DNA of 64,000 bases from Candidatus Thalassolituus haligoni (GTDB lineage Bacteria > Pseudomonadota > Gammaproteobacteria > Pseudomonadales > Oceanobacteraceae), in the NCBI RefSeq assembly GCF_041222825.1, contig NZ_CP139482.1, positions 3,477,501 through 3,541,500 on the forward strand, given 5' to 3'. Below the pieces are notes generated by a model. That model worked only from the letters and a program-made list of their open reading frames with translations, ran no database searches and was not told the origin of the DNA. Position numbers and translations under genes: made by a program. Of the stretch, positions 8,063 through 18,723 are shown piece by piece; the first letter of the stretch is position 1, and every line of letters begins with the position of its first letter.

Positions 8063-11000
8063 CGGGATTCCTCCAGTCCAAAAATACTCAGAAAACGCTG
8101 TTTGAAACTGCGGCTTTTCTTGCCATCGACTTCATTATCAAAAGCCTGGCGAATTTGCATTTTAGGTGCGCTCCAGCGCCCGGTAACGTCATAACTGGCG
8201 CTGGTAAACTTTTCCAGTTCATCACCAATCAGCTTTTCCGTAACATAAATCGCCCCGGCAACTGGCGCGGCAAAACCCGCCAAGATGGCCACCAGTGGCA
8301 AAGAGCCGGTTACGGGAAAAGTCACCGCCAGTTTCATATCCAGCGTCTCGGCGACCAGATCGGTACTGCCAGACATCAGAAATTTGGCCCCAGGGCCATC
8401 CACCACCAGTGGCTCGGAAAAGGTCAATTTACCCTGCAGAATACTGGCTTTGGCTTTCATCACATCAAACGCCAGTCCAGACTGATACAGATCGGTAAAA
8501 TCCAACTGTAATCGACGGGTGATGGAATTGAAGTTCAGGATACCAAACGCCTTGAGTGCCCCGGTGCCTTCGGTTTTCCAAACGCCATCATTAATTCGCA
8601 AGGTCGCCAGACCATTCAAGCTCATGGGGTTAAATGCCAATGGAGAACCCCGCCAACTCAAACTCATCGACGATGACAACTCCTTGCCTTCAATAATGGG
8701 TTCCTGACGGAAGGCTTTTTGAACCTTGCCGAGATCCTTGCCGCGCACTTGCAGCCTATCGATATAGGTGTGATGACCATCATTTTCCAACAACCAGCGA
8801 ATATCACCGCTGAAATGCAACCCCTTCATATCACTATCGTTTATTGTCAGTGCCAGCCCATTTTCCACGGCTCGACTACTCAATGACCAACGGCCAAAAT
8901 TACGACTGCCGACAATAAATTCAGCAATATTAATATCCATTGGTAATAGCTCGGCGGGCACCAGATCCTTCAGTGCATCGTTGGCAAGCACTGTTTCCAG
9001 CTGCTTATTGGCTGGGGTTTCGCCCAATAATAATCCTCGGGCATCGGGCTCTTCAACGACCTCATCGGTTTGCGGCAAATGCAGATAATCCAGAGCAATG
9101 GCCACGGGTTCTGAACCGGCACCCAGCACCACATCACCGCTGATCAGATCACTATCAATATGTGTTTGCCACTCACCCCAGTTCTGACCTGCCACCACAT
9201 GGGTCTGCCCGGTTGCCAGTGTCCAGGCATCGAGCCGGGTAAAGGTCAGATCCACCAGTCGTAACGGATTAGCGGTAGTGGCTCCGCTACTGCCAGTACC
9301 TGTTGCTGTGGCGCTACCTGACTTGGTGTTCACGCTTGTTTCGGCGGCAACCAACGGCTGCAGTCGTAACCACATGGCCCACCATTCTTCGGCCTTGACT
9401 GGCGTATCAAGTTGGCCACGAATCTCGACCCCGGCGTCGCTGGGCAAAAACGGTTCGCTGTTACCCAGGTACACCTGACCACGATTGAGCCCCTGATTAT
9501 CCAGTGCAAACACACCACGAATACGGTCGTCATAGTTCATAGTGATGCGGGTTTCGCGGCCAGGCCGAACGGTGATATACAAGGGATGTGTCGCGTCGTC
9601 TGCCGCTTTGCCTAGTGGGGCCGGATAATCAATCCGGGTGCCATCCAGTGTCGTATCCAGGGCAAAACGTACATCACTGGAGACGGTATTCAGATCCAGT
9701 GTCGCCCGGTAGCCCAATTCACCGGATATCGGATCGAGCAAAAACATCGGCATCCATTGCTTGAATGCAGCCAGTGTCGCCCGACCATCTGCACGGAGAC
9801 GGGTGGTGAAACCGTTGGCCATCGTGGTGGATGTCATCACCGCAGTCACCTTGCCGCCCATTACCTCACCCTGCAGATCCGTCGATGATAAACCGGCGAC
9901 CGAATCGTAGATCAGCGAGCCAGTCAACGACGAGATATCCAGATTCAGGTCATCCAGACGCAGCCGGTTATTGTCCAGCTGCGCGGCAATACGCACCAGC
10001 GGATTATCATCAGAGCTGCCCAATGCCATTTCCAGACTCATCTTGGCGTTCAGGCTGCCCTGTCCTTGCCAGTGGTCAAAAGCATGACCGACCATATCTT
10101 GCAACGGCGTTTCAGTAAAATAGCGCAGCGCTTCGCCACTTTCTCCAGTCAGCTGACCATCGATAAACAAGCGGGTTGGCTTATCCGGCGTGCTACGTAA
10201 ACGGATGTGGCCGCCTTGCGGAGCGATATGTCCACCCAGCGTATCAGCGCCATCGACCCAGGCATCCACCGACGGTGTATCCAGTAAAATCCGGCCCGTC
10301 ACGTTACGCATCAACGGCCAGCCTTTGAGGTATTCCAGTTCGCCTTGTTTGATATCCATGTACAGCTGAGTGGTCAGGCTGTTGTTTGGGCGACCTTCTT
10401 CCAGCACACCATTCAGTAAAAAGGCGCCATTGGAGAAAGAACCCGCCAACAAGGCGGTATCCAGCCACTGTCGGACTTCGGGCTCCAGCAAATCAGGCAG
10501 CAAGCGACTACGATCCGCCATACTGGCAGCGGGTAATCCCAGCAACAAGCTGAAACTGCTGTCCCGCCCCGAAGCGCGGGATGGCAAGGTCATGGACAGT
10601 TCACTGCGCAACTGCAAGTGTTGCCAGCGTCCCCGCATGTCAGTGAGCCAGATACGGGATTCGTCCGGCTGGATACGCCAATGCAACGCACCAGAAACCG
10701 CATCCATCTGCCACGGTTGCTGATAAACGCCTTGTAAATCGACCGTTACTGCCTGGTCCTTGAAGTTGATACGCCCAATCCGAGGCTGCAAATGCAACTG
10801 GCCATTCAGGCCCTGTACTCCGGGAATGCCCTTATAGGTAGTGCCGTGCACACCACGTAAATCCGCCCGTACATCTACCGTGTCGGTTGCCCCTGGCAAA
10901 AAGGAGATACGAACATCCTGCGCCTGACCGCCAGGCTGGATATGACTCAGATAGCGATCAAAAGGATCCGGCAGCAGGCCATGCCCTAACAGATAGTCAA

Positions 11001-12105
11001 GCGCCTGATTGATCTCCAGCTGCGCTAACCCCAGTTGCCAGCCACGCTGATCCGGCAGGCTGATGGCACTGATGGTAAAGTCATGAAAAGGGATCGTGTC
11101 ACCCAGCGCAGGCATGATGCGCATATGCCAGTCATCGCCATTATGTTCGCCGCCCAGCTGGATGCGGCCTTCGGTCAGACTCAGCGGCTGCTCGCGAGTG
11201 GTCAGATCCAGCTGTTCAAGATTAAGATCGGCGTAGACCTGATACAGGTCGCCCTTACGGATTTTCAACCAGATTTCGGCACCCGCATCGAGATTGTCAA
11301 ATGTCAGCCCCAGTGGCAGATCATCTGGAATCCAGCGTGTCCAGCTTTGTGGCTCAACGTAGGCGAACACCTCCCCGCTCTGCTCGCTCCAGGGCCAGAT
11401 CTGGCCATCCAATACGGCATTCAGCGAGATATCGGCCAGCTGCTCTCGCCCCCAAGCCAGATTGCCACGTATGGATTGGCTGCCCCCCTGATGACGCCAC
11501 AACAGCTGTTTGATCAGTAAACGATCGGTTTTGCCATTGTCGTTGAGCACCTGAATATGAGAGTCGGTGATTTCCATCCGCTGCTGTAATTCCAGCAACC
11601 TTGCCCACAGCGGCCGTTGTTCCGGCTGGCGAGGGCCAAGCGTCTGGGGCTGGCTTGAGTTTGTGGGCTCTGCAACGTCGCCAGAGTCGCCTTCTTGCCA
11701 TGGCAGCATCCAGTTCTGGCCAATAAACCACTGCTGTTGATGGCGCCGTAACGATAGTTCCAGCCCTTCGACTTCGATACGCTTGAACACCGGGAGCTGA
11801 TAAAACGCGCTGGCGCTGACGTCCAGCTCTAGCTCGACGCGCTGCAAGTACACTTGATCTGGTGCCACGCCCACGATGATGTCACGCAGCCGCAGAATCG
11901 GCGATAAATAACGCCAGTCGCCTTCCATCTGGCCAATGGTGACAGGCTGGCCGAGCTGCCGGGCAAGCTGCTGCTCCAGATCCGGCTGCCAGGTCTCCAC
12001 CAGCGGGATTAACTGGCGCCCGGCGCTGGTATAGAGCGCCGTCATCACCAGTCCAACAACCAGTGTTATCCAGAGCTGCGTCCAGCAGGCACCGAGAAAC
12101 CTCAT
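8059..12105 (-). CDS. yhdP: YhdP-family AsmA-like envelope protein
   Basis: A very large protein of 1348 residues with a single N-terminal membrane anchor (about residues 8-30) and a long periplasmic body of AsmA/DUF3971-type beta repeats. It ends with the conserved AsmA-like C-terminal domain. YhdP, TamB and YdbH are partly redundant in moving phospholipids to the outer membrane. E. coli YhdP has 1266 residues; the excess here includes a low-complexity Ser/Gly/Thr-rich stretch near residues 930-950. The gene lies directly after rng (20 bp) and overlaps the nitrilase gene by 4 bp. Confidence 0.9.
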   Translation of the reverse strand: MRFLGACWTQLWITLVVGLVMTALYTSAGRQLIPLVETWQPDLEQQLARQLGQPVTIGQMEGDWRYLSPILRLRDIIVGVAPDQVYLQRVELELDVSASAFYQLPVFKRIEVEGLELSLRRHQQQWFIGQNWMLPWQEGDSGDVAEPTNSSQPQTLGPRQPEQRPLWARLLELQQRMEITDSHIQVLNDNGKTDRLLIKQLLWRHQGGSQSIRGNLAWGREQLADISLNAVLDGQIWPWSEQSGEVFAYVEPQSWTRWIPDDLPLGLTFDNLDAGAEIWLKIRKGDLYQVYADLNLEQLDLTTREQPLSLTEGRIQLGGEHNGDDWHMRIMPALGDTIPFHDFTISAISLPDQRGWQLGLAQLEINQALDYLLGHGLLPDPFDRYLSHIQPGGQAQDVRISFLPGATDTVDVRADLRGVHGTTYKGIPGVQGLNGQLHLQPRIGRINFKDQAVTVDLQGVYQQPWQMDAVSGALHWRIQPDESRIWLTDMRGRWQHLQLRSELSMTLPSRASGRDSSFSLLLGLPAASMADRSRLLPDLLEPEVRQWLDTALLAGSFSNGAFLLNGVLEEGRPNNSLTTQLYMDIKQGELEYLKGWPLMRNVTGRILLDTPSVDAWVDGADTLGGHIAPQGGHIRLRSTPDKPTRLFIDGQLTGESGEALRYFTETPLQDMVGHAFDHWQGQGSLNAKMSLEMALGSSDDNPLVRIAAQLDNNRLRLDDLNLDISSLTGSLIYDSVAGLSSTDLQGEVMGGKVTAVMTSTTMANGFTTRLRADGRATLAAFKQWMPMFLLDPISGELGYRATLDLNTVSSDVRFALDTTLDGTRIDYPAPLGKAADDATHPLYITVRPGRETRITMNYDDRIRGVFALDNQGLNRGQVYLGNSEPFLPSDAGVEIRGQLDTPVKAEEWWAMWLRLQPLVAAETSVNTKSGSATATGTGSSGATTANPLRLVDLTFTRLDAWTLATGQTHVVAGQNWGEWQTHIDSDLISGDVVLGAGSEPVAIALDYLHLPQTDEVVEEPDARGLLLGETPANKQLETVLANDALKDLVPAELLPMDINIAEFIVGSRNFGRWSLSSRAVENGLALTINDSDMKGLHFSGDIRWLLENDGHHTYIDRLQVRGKDLGKVQKAFRQEPIIEGKELSSSMSLSWRGSPLAFNPMSLNGLATLRINDGVWKTEGTGALKAFGILNFNSITRRLQLDFTDLYQSGLAFDVMKAKASILQGKLTFSEPLVVDGPGAKFLMSGSTDLVAETLDMKLAVTFPVTGSLPLVAILAGFAAPVAGAIYVTEKLIGDELEKFTSASYDVTGRWSAPKMQIRQAFDNEVDGKKSRSFKQRFLSIFGLEESR

Positions 12106-12125
12106 GCCGATTCCTATTGAAAAAG

Positions 12126-13577
12126 TTATTGCAAAATGATGTCGTAGTAATCCTGTGCGTACAGGGATTCGACCTGCAGTTTAATGGTTTTGCCAATAAA
12201 TGCTTCCAAATCTGCCAGCCCGTCGCTGTCTTCGTCTTGCAACCGATCAAGTACTGGCTGGCTGGCCAGTACCAGATAGGTTCCGGCACCATAGGCACGG
12301 TCTTCCCGCAAGATTTCCCGAAAAATTTCGTAGCACACCGTCTCGGGCGTTTTTACCGAGCCTCGGCCATCACAGGCCTTGCACGGTTCCATCAGCATCT
12401 GTTCGAGACTTTCACGGATACGCTTGCGGGTCATCTCCACCAGACCCAGCTCCGACACACCACTGATCTTGGTTTTAGCGTGGTCTTTTTCCAGTGCCTT
12501 TTCCAGCATCCGCAATACCTGCCGCTGATGTTCTGGATCAGTCATGTCGATAAAATCGAGAATAATAATGCCACCCAGATTACGCAGCCGCAGCTGTCGC
12601 CCAATGGCGTTGGCGGCTTCCAGGTTGGTCTTGTAGATGGTTTCTTCAAGGTTACGTCTGCCAACAAAACCACCGGTGTTGACGTCAATGGTGGTCATGG
12701 CTTCAGTTTGGTCGATGACCAGATAGCCACCACTCTTGAGCGGCACCTTGCGTTCCAGTGCGCGCTGGATTTCATCTTCAACGCTGTACAATTCAAACAC
12801 CGGTCTAGGCCCGGCGTAGTAGTTCAGGTGATCTTCAATTTCCGGCACATATTGCTGAGAAAACTGCAGGATTTTTTCAAAGGTCTCGCGAGAATCCACC
12901 AGAATCTTGTCCACTTCCGGGCGCGCGTAGTCTCGCAAGGTGCGCAGATACAAGGGTAGCTCATCGTAGACCACTGCCGGAGACGAGTACTCGCTGATGC
13001 GTTCTTCCAGCTTGCGCCACAAGCGGCGCAAATAACGGGTGTCAGCCAGTATTTCTTCTTCGCCCACCCCTTCCGCCGCCGTACGCAAAATAAACCCGGC
13101 CTCTCCGGTCAGGCCTTCTGCTTCCATGCAATCCTGCACCATCTGTTTGAGACGATCGCGTTCGCCACCGTCATCAATGCGTTGGGAAACACCCACATGA
13201 TCCGCGCCGGGCATATACACCAGATAACGGGATGGAATGGTCAGTTGAGTGGTCAGCCGCGCACCCTTGGTGCCGATAGGGTCTTTGGTCACCTGAACCA
13301 CCAGTGACTGGCCTTCGTGTAATAACTGGTTGATCGGCGTCTGGCTATCCGGATGACCCAGCTCCGCAGCATGAATAAACGCCGCCCGCTCGAGGCCAAT
13401 ATTCACAAACGCAGCCTGCATACCCGGCAACACCCGAACCACCTTCCCCTTGTAGATATTGCCGACCAGGCCGCGGTGATTGGTGCGCTCAATGACAATC
13501 TCCTGCAACACACCGTTTTCCACCACCGCAACCCGTGTCTCGGTGGGTGTAATATTCATCAAGATTTCTGCGTTCAT
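12126..13577 (-). CDS. rng: ribonuclease G
   Basis: A 483-residue endoribonuclease that matures 16S rRNA 5' ends and turns over mRNA. It has an N-terminal S1-like RNA-binding region (GNIYKGKVVRVLPGMQAAFVN), a central RNase H-like/DNase I-like catalytic part with IIILDFIDM, and the zinc-link cysteines CKAC near residue 405. Length is close to E. coli RNase G (489), and the long C-terminal scaffold of RNase E is absent. It sits in the canonical mreBCD-maf-rng-yhdP order. Confidence 0.95.
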   Translation of the reverse strand: MNAEILMNITPTETRVAVVENGVLQEIVIERTNHRGLVGNIYKGKVVRVLPGMQAAFVNIGLERAAFIHAAELGHPDSQTPINQLLHEGQSLVVQVTKDPIGTKGARLTTQLTIPSRYLVYMPGADHVGVSQRIDDGGERDRLKQMVQDCMEAEGLTGEAGFILRTAAEGVGEEEILADTRYLRRLWRKLEERISEYSSPAVVYDELPLYLRTLRDYARPEVDKILVDSRETFEKILQFSQQYVPEIEDHLNYYAGPRPVFELYSVEDEIQRALERKVPLKSGGYLVIDQTEAMTTIDVNTGGFVGRRNLEETIYKTNLEAANAIGRQLRLRNLGGIIILDFIDMTDPEHQRQVLRMLEKALEKDHAKTKISGVSELGLVEMTRKRIRESLEQMLMEPCKACDGRGSVKTPETVCYEIFREILREDRAYGAGTYLVLASQPVLDRLQDEDSDGLADLEAFIGKTIKLQVESLYAQDYYDIILQ

Positions 13578-13676
13578 TACCGGATCCTTTTATTGTATTG
13601 GCGGGTCACTAATGGCGCAGCAAACCAAGGTCAGCCGGACTCCAGGGCCGTCAGGCTGCCATTCGCGGCACGCTCG

Positions 13677-14249
13677 TCAAGACTGCCAGTATGATATGCC
13701 ATGTTGTTCAAGCAAGAGGGCTGTTTCTGCCAGCGGCAGGCCCACCACATTGCTGTAACTGCCATGGATGGAAGCCACCAGAACCGCTCCTTTGCCCTGA
13801 ATGCCATAGCCACCGGCCTTGTCATCACCTTCCCCGCAGGCAAGATACCGACTGATCAGCCCGTCATCCAATTGGCGAAACGTCACATGGGTCATCACCA
13901 CCTGAGTATCGCAGCGCGAGCCGCTCACCACCGCAATCGCCGACAACACCTGCTGGGTATTACCCGACAGCTGCTGCAGCATGGCGCGATGATGCTCAGG
14001 ATTTTCCGGTTTGCCCAGAATACACCCGTCCATAATCACACTGGTATCGGCAGCCAGCACTGTCGCCACCGCATCCAACTGCGCGGCGACGGCACGGGCT
14101 TTCGTCTCCGCCATCCGCACGACGTACTCACTGGGATCTTCATTGGCAACAGGGGTTTCATCAATATTTGCTGGCGCTACCCGATGCGGCACACCGATCT
14201 GGCGCAGTAATTCCTGACGGCGCGGAGAAGCCGAAGCCAGTACTATCAT
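13677..14249 (-). CDS. maf: Maf nucleotide pyrophosphatase (dTTP/UTP type, YhdE-like)
   Basis: A 190-residue house-cleaning pyrophosphatase. The start at 14249 is chosen over an upstream frame start at 14330 because it begins MIVLASASPRRQELL, the invariant Maf opening, and its ATG overlaps the mreD stop (ATGA). The substrate motif SASPRRxELL and the later AADTSVIMDG metal-binding segment are present. The mreD-maf-rng neighbourhood fits the YhdE subgroup. Confidence 0.93.
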   Translation of the reverse strand: MIVLASASPRRQELLRQIGVPHRVAPANIDETPVANEDPSEYVVRMAETKARAVAAQLDAVATVLAADTSVIMDGCILGKPENPEHHRAMLQQLSGNTQQVLSAIAVVSGSRCDTQVVMTHVTFRQLDDGLISRYLACGEGDDKAGGYGIQGKGAVLVASIHGSYSNVVGLPLAETALLLEQHGISYWQS

Positions 14250-14725
14250 GCCGAAATCCGCCGCAAGGTCAGTCGTGTCAGGGCAAAGACCCAGGGCCAG
14301 ACAAACATCGAACTGAAGGCAGGCCCCCACATATTCACCGGGTGCGGGAAATCGAGCATCACTTGCGCCAGCCAGAAACTGAGCAGCTGATGCAACAACG
14401 CCAGCACCAACACCACCGCCATTTGCTGGAACAGGTTAAAAACTTCTATGCGGCGGAAAAAAAACTGCACCAGAAAAATATGAATCGACAAGGTGAAGAC
14501 GTGGGTTCCCAACAAGGCTCCCTGCTCGGCATCCATCATTAGTCCGGCAGGAATTGCCAGCCACAAACCAAACGTTTGCGGGGACTGAAACACCAGCAAG
14601 GTGATAATCACCAGTATCCACAACGGCTGGAACCAGCTCAGCAAATCCGGCAGCGGCAGGTGCTCCAGCACAAACCCCAGAAACAGCGAAAGCATACCGA
14701 TAACAAACGACTGAATAGACGTCAC
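14246..14725 (-). CDS. mreD: rod-shape protein MreD
   Basis: A 159-residue polytopic inner-membrane protein, mostly hydrophobic with about five membrane segments. It is the third component of the MreBCD elongation machinery that guides lateral wall synthesis. Its ATG overlaps the mreC end by 4 bp and its stop overlaps maf by 4 bp, making a continuous coupled operon. Confidence 0.92.
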   Translation of the reverse strand: MTSIQSFVIGMLSLFLGFVLEHLPLPDLLSWFQPLWILVIITLLVFQSPQTFGLWLAIPAGLMMDAEQGALLGTHVFTLSIHIFLVQFFFRRIEVFNLFQQMAVVLVLALLHQLLSFWLAQVMLDFPHPVNMWGPAFSSMFVWPWVFALTRLTLRRISA

Positions 14726-15567
14726 CGGTCATTCCTCCACAATTCGTCCGAAGGCACCTTGCCCGCTCCCTGGCTGAACACCAGGAGCAATAATCGACTA
14801 CGATCCATCCGGGCACTCGGAGTAGCGGTCACACTGGCAAACAACTGCCCAGCCTGATGCTCCACTTGCTCTACCGTCGCAACCGGATAACCACGGGGGT
14901 AACGACCTCCAAGACCGGAGCTGACCAGCAAATCTCCCACTTTGATATCTGCGGTATTAGGCACATAAATCAGCTCAAGCCGATCCAGCGCACCGGTACC
15001 CGTCGCTATTGCACGGACACCGTTACGATTGATTTGCACCGGAATGGCATGGTTGGAATCGGCAATCATCATCACGCGAGACGTATGAGGAAGCACATCC
15101 ACTACCTGCCCCAACAGACCATAGGCATCCAGTACCGGCTGGCCAATAAAGACGCCGTCATCGCCGCCCTTGTTAATCAGGATTTGCTGGGTATAGGGAT
15201 CAGGATCCACGGCCATCACCGTGGTCACCAGCACCTTGTCGTCGACCTGTTCAGAGGCACTGAGCAACTCCCGCAGCTCAATGTTCTCCGCTTCCAGCGA
15301 GGCAAGCCGTTGGGCTTTTAATTCAAGCACCAGATTACGTGCAGAAAGCTGCTTGTTCTGATCCAGCAGATCCCGCCGCGAAGTGGTGGACTCGTCCATC
15401 CAGTTGGCCAGCGAAGACGGCAGGATAGCGAGCTGTTGGGCAGGATACAGGGCGTATCCGGCGACATAACGCAAAGACTGGAATACGGCATAGCGTTGAT
15501 CCGCCCACATCAGGGCAAGCGCTAGCAAGCAGACCAACAAGGTGCGTTGGCCCTGATACGGGGGCAT
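14722..15567 (-). CDS. mreC: rod-shape protein MreC
   Basis: A 281-residue bitopic protein with an N-terminal membrane helix (about residues 8-25), a coiled coil (about 65-105, SARNLVLELKAQRLASLEAE) and a periplasmic double beta-barrel. The barrel carries the motif SSGLGGRYPRGYPV typical of MreC. It links MreB filaments to the periplasmic wall enzymes. The ATG at 15567 is the only conventional start after an in-frame stop upstream. The few residues normally preceding it (basic, with GPS) are missing, and the ribosome site is weak. Confidence 0.93.
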   Translation of the reverse strand: MPPYQGQRTLLVCLLALALMWADQRYAVFQSLRYVAGYALYPAQQLAILPSSLANWMDESTTSRRDLLDQNKQLSARNLVLELKAQRLASLEAENIELRELLSASEQVDDKVLVTTVMAVDPDPYTQQILINKGGDDGVFIGQPVLDAYGLLGQVVDVLPHTSRVMMIADSNHAIPVQINRNGVRAIATGTGALDRLELIYVPNTADIKVGDLLVSSGLGGRYPRGYPVATVEQVEHQAGQLFASVTATPSARMDRSRLLLLVFSQGAGKVPSDELWRNDR

Positions 15568-15686
15568 CTGAAATTGCGGTCTGATAACCCGACTCCCGAA
15601 CGACTAGGCAATCTGTAAAAGTAATAAAAAAGGACAAGAACACTCCGCCCGCCTGAGCAGGTGACGGAGTAATCTTTTTACCCGAA

Positions 15687-16763
<1,077 letters not shown>

Positions 16764-16852
16764 CTAACTCTAGCAATGGCAGGGATTTAGAGCAAGGCGC
16801 ATTTGTGCTAGTCTCGAGCGTTTTAAATAGACAGAGATACTGGAGAAGCTGT

Positions 16853-17140
16853 ATGGCTCTGGAACAAGATCAAGTGCGCAATATTGCCGAATTGTGCCGT
16901 TTGCAAATTGATGACGCCCAAATCGCCGAATACCAGAAGAACCTCAGCAACATACTGGGCCTGGTCGACCAGCTAGCCGCTGTCGATACCAGCAATGTTG
17001 CCCCCATGGCCCACCCGCTCGATGCAGTGCAGCGTCTGCGCACCGACCAGGTAACCGAAGAAAACCAGCGCGAGCATTTCCAGCAGATTGCTCCGGCCAC
17101 AGAACGTGGCCATTACCTCGTACCCCGTGTGGTCGAATAA
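16853..17140 (+). CDS. gatC: aspartyl/glutamyl-tRNA amidotransferase subunit C
   Basis: A 95-residue subunit that wraps around GatA and GatB. The start at 16853 (MALEQDQVRNIAELCRLQI) follows GGAG at 7-8 nt and fits the family length; an upstream start at 16805 would add unrelated residues. It is first of gatCAB and divergent from mreB. GatCAB converts misacylated Glu-tRNA-Gln and/or Asp-tRNA-Asn to the correct amide forms. Confidence 0.93.
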   Translation: MALEQDQVRNIAELCRLQIDDAQIAEYQKNLSNILGLVDQLAAVDTSNVAPMAHPLDAVQRLRTDQVTEENQREHFQQIAPATERGHYLVPRVVE

Positions 17141-17215
17141 GCGCAGCACATAATCCCGTCCGGCCTTTTTGAATAGCCGGATCGTTTTCAGGCACGTTCC
17201 ACATCTGGATCAGCG

Positions 17216-17251
17216 TCACAGGACGGTTCACAGGACGATTTACAGGACAAA
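17216..17251 (+). repeat. three 12-bp tandem repeats with ribosome-site-like cores before gatA
   Basis: Three imperfect 12-mers (TCACAGGACGGT, TCACAGGACGAT, TTACAGGACAAA) end 6 bp before the gatA ATG. Each holds an AGGA core; the last core is about 10 nt from the start codon and is the likely working ribosome site. The array lies in the unusually long 117-bp gatC-gatA spacer. Confidence 0.75.
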
Positions 17252-17257
17252 GACCCC

Positions 17258-18712
17258 ATGCACAACAAAACCATCGCCCAGATTTCCCGCGACCTGGCCG
17301 CAGGCGAATATTCCAGCGTCGAAGTCACCCAGGCTTATCTGGATCGCATTCACCAGCTGGACAGCCGTTATAACAGCTTTATTACCGTGACTGCCGAGCA
17401 AGCACTGGCCCAGGCCGCTGCGGCCGACGCCGCCCGTGTAGCTGGCAACGCCACCCCGTGGAGCGGTGTTCCCATGGCACACAAAGATATTTTTTGTACC
17501 GATGGCGTGCTGACCACCTGCGGCTCCAAAATGCTCGGTAACTTTGTTGCTCCCTACAATGCCACGGTGGTATCCAACTTCAACAGCGCGGGCGCAGTGA
17601 GCCTGGGTAAGCTCAACATGGATGAATTTGCCATGGGCTCATCCAACGAAAGCTCGTTCTTCGGGGCCGTCAAAAACCCCTGGCATCTGGAACACGTACC
17701 CGGTGGATCTTCCGGTGGTTCCGCAGCGGCGGTCGCTGCCCGCCTGATACCCGGCGCCACCGCCACCGATACCGGCGGCTCGATTCGCCAGCCAGCGGCT
17801 TTTTGTGGCGTCACTGGCATCAAGCCAACCTACGGCCGGGTTTCCCGCTGGGGCATGATTGCCTTCGCCTCCAGCCTCGATCAGGGCGGCACTATTACCC
17901 GAACAGCCGAAGACTCCGCCATGATGCTCAACGTGATGGCCGGATTCGACCCCAAAGATTCCACCTCCATGCAGCGAGATGTCCCCGACTACACCGCCAA
18001 CCTGAACGACAGCATTGCCGGTCTGACCATTGGCTTGCCGAAAGAATATTTCCGCGACGACCTCAGCAGTGCCATGCAACAGCAAGTACGCAACGCCATT
18101 GCCGAATACGAAAAACTGGGCGCTACCGTCAAAGAAATCAGCCTGCCGAACACCCATTTGGCGATTCCGGTGTACTACGTGATTGCACCGTCTGAATGTT
18201 CCGCCAACCTGTCTCGCATGGACGGTGTGCGCTTTGGTCATCGCTGCGAAGATCCGCAAGACGTCAACGACCTGTTCAAACGTTCACGCGGCGAAGGTTT
18301 TGGTGAAGAAGTCAAACGCCGCATCATGGTTGGCACCTATGCCCTGTCTGCCGGTTTCTACGACGCCTACTACAAAAAAGCCCAGCAGGTACGCCGCCTG
18401 ATCAAAAATGACTTTGTCGAAGCCTTCAAACAAGTCGACGTCATCATGAGCCCGACCACCCCCAGCCCGGCGTTTCGAGCCGGTGAAAAAACCAGTGATC
18501 CCGTCGCCATGTACCTCGAAGATATTTTTACCATCGCCATCAACCTGGCAGGCCTGCCAGCCATGTCAATTCCTTGTGGCCAGATCGACAACCTGCCGGT
18601 CGGCCTGCAACTGATTGGCAACTACTTTGACGAAAGCCGCCTGCTCAACCTCGGCCATCAATTCCAACAAGTCACCGACTGGCATCAGCAAGCGCCAGCC
18701 GGTCTGGTATAA
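17258..18712 (+). CDS. gatA: aspartyl/glutamyl-tRNA amidotransferase subunit A
   Basis: A 484-residue amidase-signature enzyme that releases ammonia from glutamine for tRNA amidation. The Ser-cisSer-Lys triad is in place: K76 (MAHKDIF), S151 (GGSSGGSA) and S175 ([10 protein letters not shown]). The last part (PAMSIPCG...LPVGLQLIG) is the normal C-terminal signature. It forms gatCAB with its neighbours; the gap to gatB is 11 bp with AAGGAG. Confidence 0.96.
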   Translation: MHNKTIAQISRDLAAGEYSSVEVTQAYLDRIHQLDSRYNSFITVTAEQALAQAAAADAARVAGNATPWSGVPMAHKDIFCTDGVLTTCGSKMLGNFVAPYNATVVSNFNSAGAVSLGKLNMDEFAMGSSNESSFFGAVKNPWHLEHVPGGSSGGSAAAVAARLIPGATATDTGGSIRQPAAFCGVTGIKPTYGRVSRWGMIAFASSLDQGGTITRTAEDSAMMLNVMAGFDPKDSTSMQRDVPDYTANLNDSIAGLTIGLPKEYFRDDLSSAMQQQVRNAIAEYEKLGATVKEISLPNTHLAIPVYYVIAPSECSANLSRMDGVRFGHRCEDPQDVNDLFKRSRGEGFGEEVKRRIMVGTYALSAGFYDAYYKKAQQVRRLIKNDFVEAFKQVDVIMSPTTPSPAFRAGEKTSDPVAMYLEDIFTIAINLAGLPAMSIPCGQIDNLPVGLQLIGNYFDESRLLNLGHQFQQVTDWHQQAPAGLV

Positions 18713-18723
18713 GGAGCCACAGC

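Noticed and set aside
17159..17181. TCCGGC/GCCGGA hairpin between gatC and gatA as an attenuator
   Set aside because: The stem is only 6 bp with an 11-nt loop and no proper T-tract; it is too weak to call.
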